Source: a virus
Direction: 5' to 3' (one strand)
DNA length: 64,000 bases
IMG/VR virus record: IMGVR_UViG_3300050821_016964
Span: 1-64,000 of that record
Shown here: positions 63,677 to 64,000 of the stretch, in pieces
Layout of the letters: each line of letters opens with the position of its first letter
Position numbering within the stretch: position 1 is the first letter of the stretch
Program-made: the position numbers and the translations under genes
Notes under the pieces: generated by a model
The model's database searches: none
Seen by the model: only the letters and a program-made list of their open reading frames with translations
Told to the model about the DNA's origin: nothing

Positions 63677-63952
63677 CTACATCGCCCGCACGGTCCCCGC
63701 CCCTGCCACGCCATCCCCGCAGATCAGCACCCGGTACGGGAACTCGCCCCACTCCGAGAAGCCCCGCTCGAAACTCTCTCCCTGCTTCAGGACCGGCGAC
63801 TGCCACTTGCCGTCTTCACCCTGGACCTGAACGTCGTCCCGGTCCATTGCCACCGTCCAGCGAACCACGGCACCGGTCGGGACGTTGATCTGCGCCGGTA
63901 CCGGGCCGGCCTCGGTGATCGTGATGTGGTAGATGGAGCCCAGGGGCGGCAT
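63677..63952 (-). CDS. cupredoxin-like protein next to the capsid gene (91 aa)
   Basis: I chose ATG 63952 because GAGGAGTG lies upstream. The sequence HITITEAGPVPAQINVPTGA, then VVRWTVAMDRDDVQV, GESFERGFSEWGEFPYRVLI and CGDGVAGAGTV follows the strand order of cupredoxins (azurin/plastocyanin-like). The first copper-ligand position (His in cupredoxins) is not His here, so copper binding is unlikely. A decoration role is suggested by position. Confidence 0.6.
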   Translation of the reverse strand: MPPLGSIYHITITEAGPVPAQINVPTGAVVRWTVAMDRDDVQVQGEDGKWQSPVLKQGESFERGFSEWGEFPYRVLICGDGVAGAGTVRAM

Positions 63953-63963
63953 GGAATCACTCC

Positions 63964-64000
63964 TCACTGGTCAGACCCGCGCCACAGGTTTGAGAAGAGA
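63964..64000 (-). CDS. C-terminal end of an upstream gene (partial)
   Basis: A minus-strand frame ending at TGA 63966-63964 enters the window (visible end NLWRGSDQ). Its stop sits just before the GAGGAG of the next gene, as is usual here. Only 11 residues are visible, so nothing can be said about function. Confidence 0.3.
   Translation of the reverse strand, partial: LFSNLWRGSDQ

Overview
The window reads as part of the genome of a tailed bacteriophage (Caudoviricetes), probably one infecting a planctomycete. The phage identity rests on a terminase large subunit, a portal, a major capsid protein, head-tail adaptor-like and tail-spike-like proteins, and dense ATGA/GTGA gene overlaps. The host guess rests on three things: the Ycf35-like (DUF1257) / DUF2997 / Ycf46-like AAA+ trio, a PKD protein that opens with a planctomycete-style 'RLECRSLLA' signature, and Tat-type 'RRxFL' leaders. 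The DNA is GC-rich. I see no tape-measure, tail-tube or baseplate gene, which points to a short-tailed virion. I see no integrase, DNA polymerase or tRNA gene in this window.

Layout. (1) 1-5.7 kb, plus strand: the end of a Gly/Tyr/Asp repeat protein, the DUF1257-DUF2997-AAA+ cassette, and several small conserved genes. (2) 5.7-46.5 kb, mainly minus strand: the late region. Read in its own direction it runs from small regulatory or zinc-binding genes, through small and large terminase, a PKD protein, a papain-like protein, glycosyltransferase, portal and adaptor, to a long run of modular tail and internal-virion genes. It ends with a zinc-metallopeptidase-like and a very large virion-type protein. 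Two plus-strand genes sit inside this block: a sulfotransferase at 37.3 kb and an unknown 449-residue protein at 18.0 kb. (3) 46.6-59.7 kb, plus strand: DNA metabolism and regulation, with a Rad52-like annealing protein, SpoU/TrmH-like methyltransferase, primase-polymerase, ParB-like protein, SF2 helicase, excisionase-type HTH, RusA-like resolvase, sigma-like factor and Gp157. It is driven from a divergent promoter region at 46.5-46.6 kb. (4) 59.6-64 kb, minus strand: a cupredoxin-like protein, the major capsid protein and a second virion protein, then an intrinsic terminator, then winged-helix, glycosyltransferase and LexA-like genes. The capsid gene is therefore about 20 kb from the terminase and on the far side of the replication block.

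The signals that ordinary gene calling does not explain are mostly non-coding. A strongly structured segment at 44.75-45.33 kb has no credible gene, but on the plus strand it ends in a textbook intrinsic terminator, so it looks like a phage non-coding RNA of about 0.5 kb. Three isolated elements carry the GGATTGAAAC end of CRISPR repeats without any array, and are candidates for solitary repeat units (RNA anti-CRISPRs). A 19-bp palindrome, TTGCGCAGGGCCTGCGCAA or close variants, occurs five times about 10-15 kb apart, once inside the parB-like gene. Three late genes share the same leader (GGAGGTGTG, then CC or TC) followed by ATC where a start codon should be. A fourth gene (DUF1257) begins with ATT, and a fifth may begin with CTG. 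All protein-family names come from reading the translations and from memory; no search was run.
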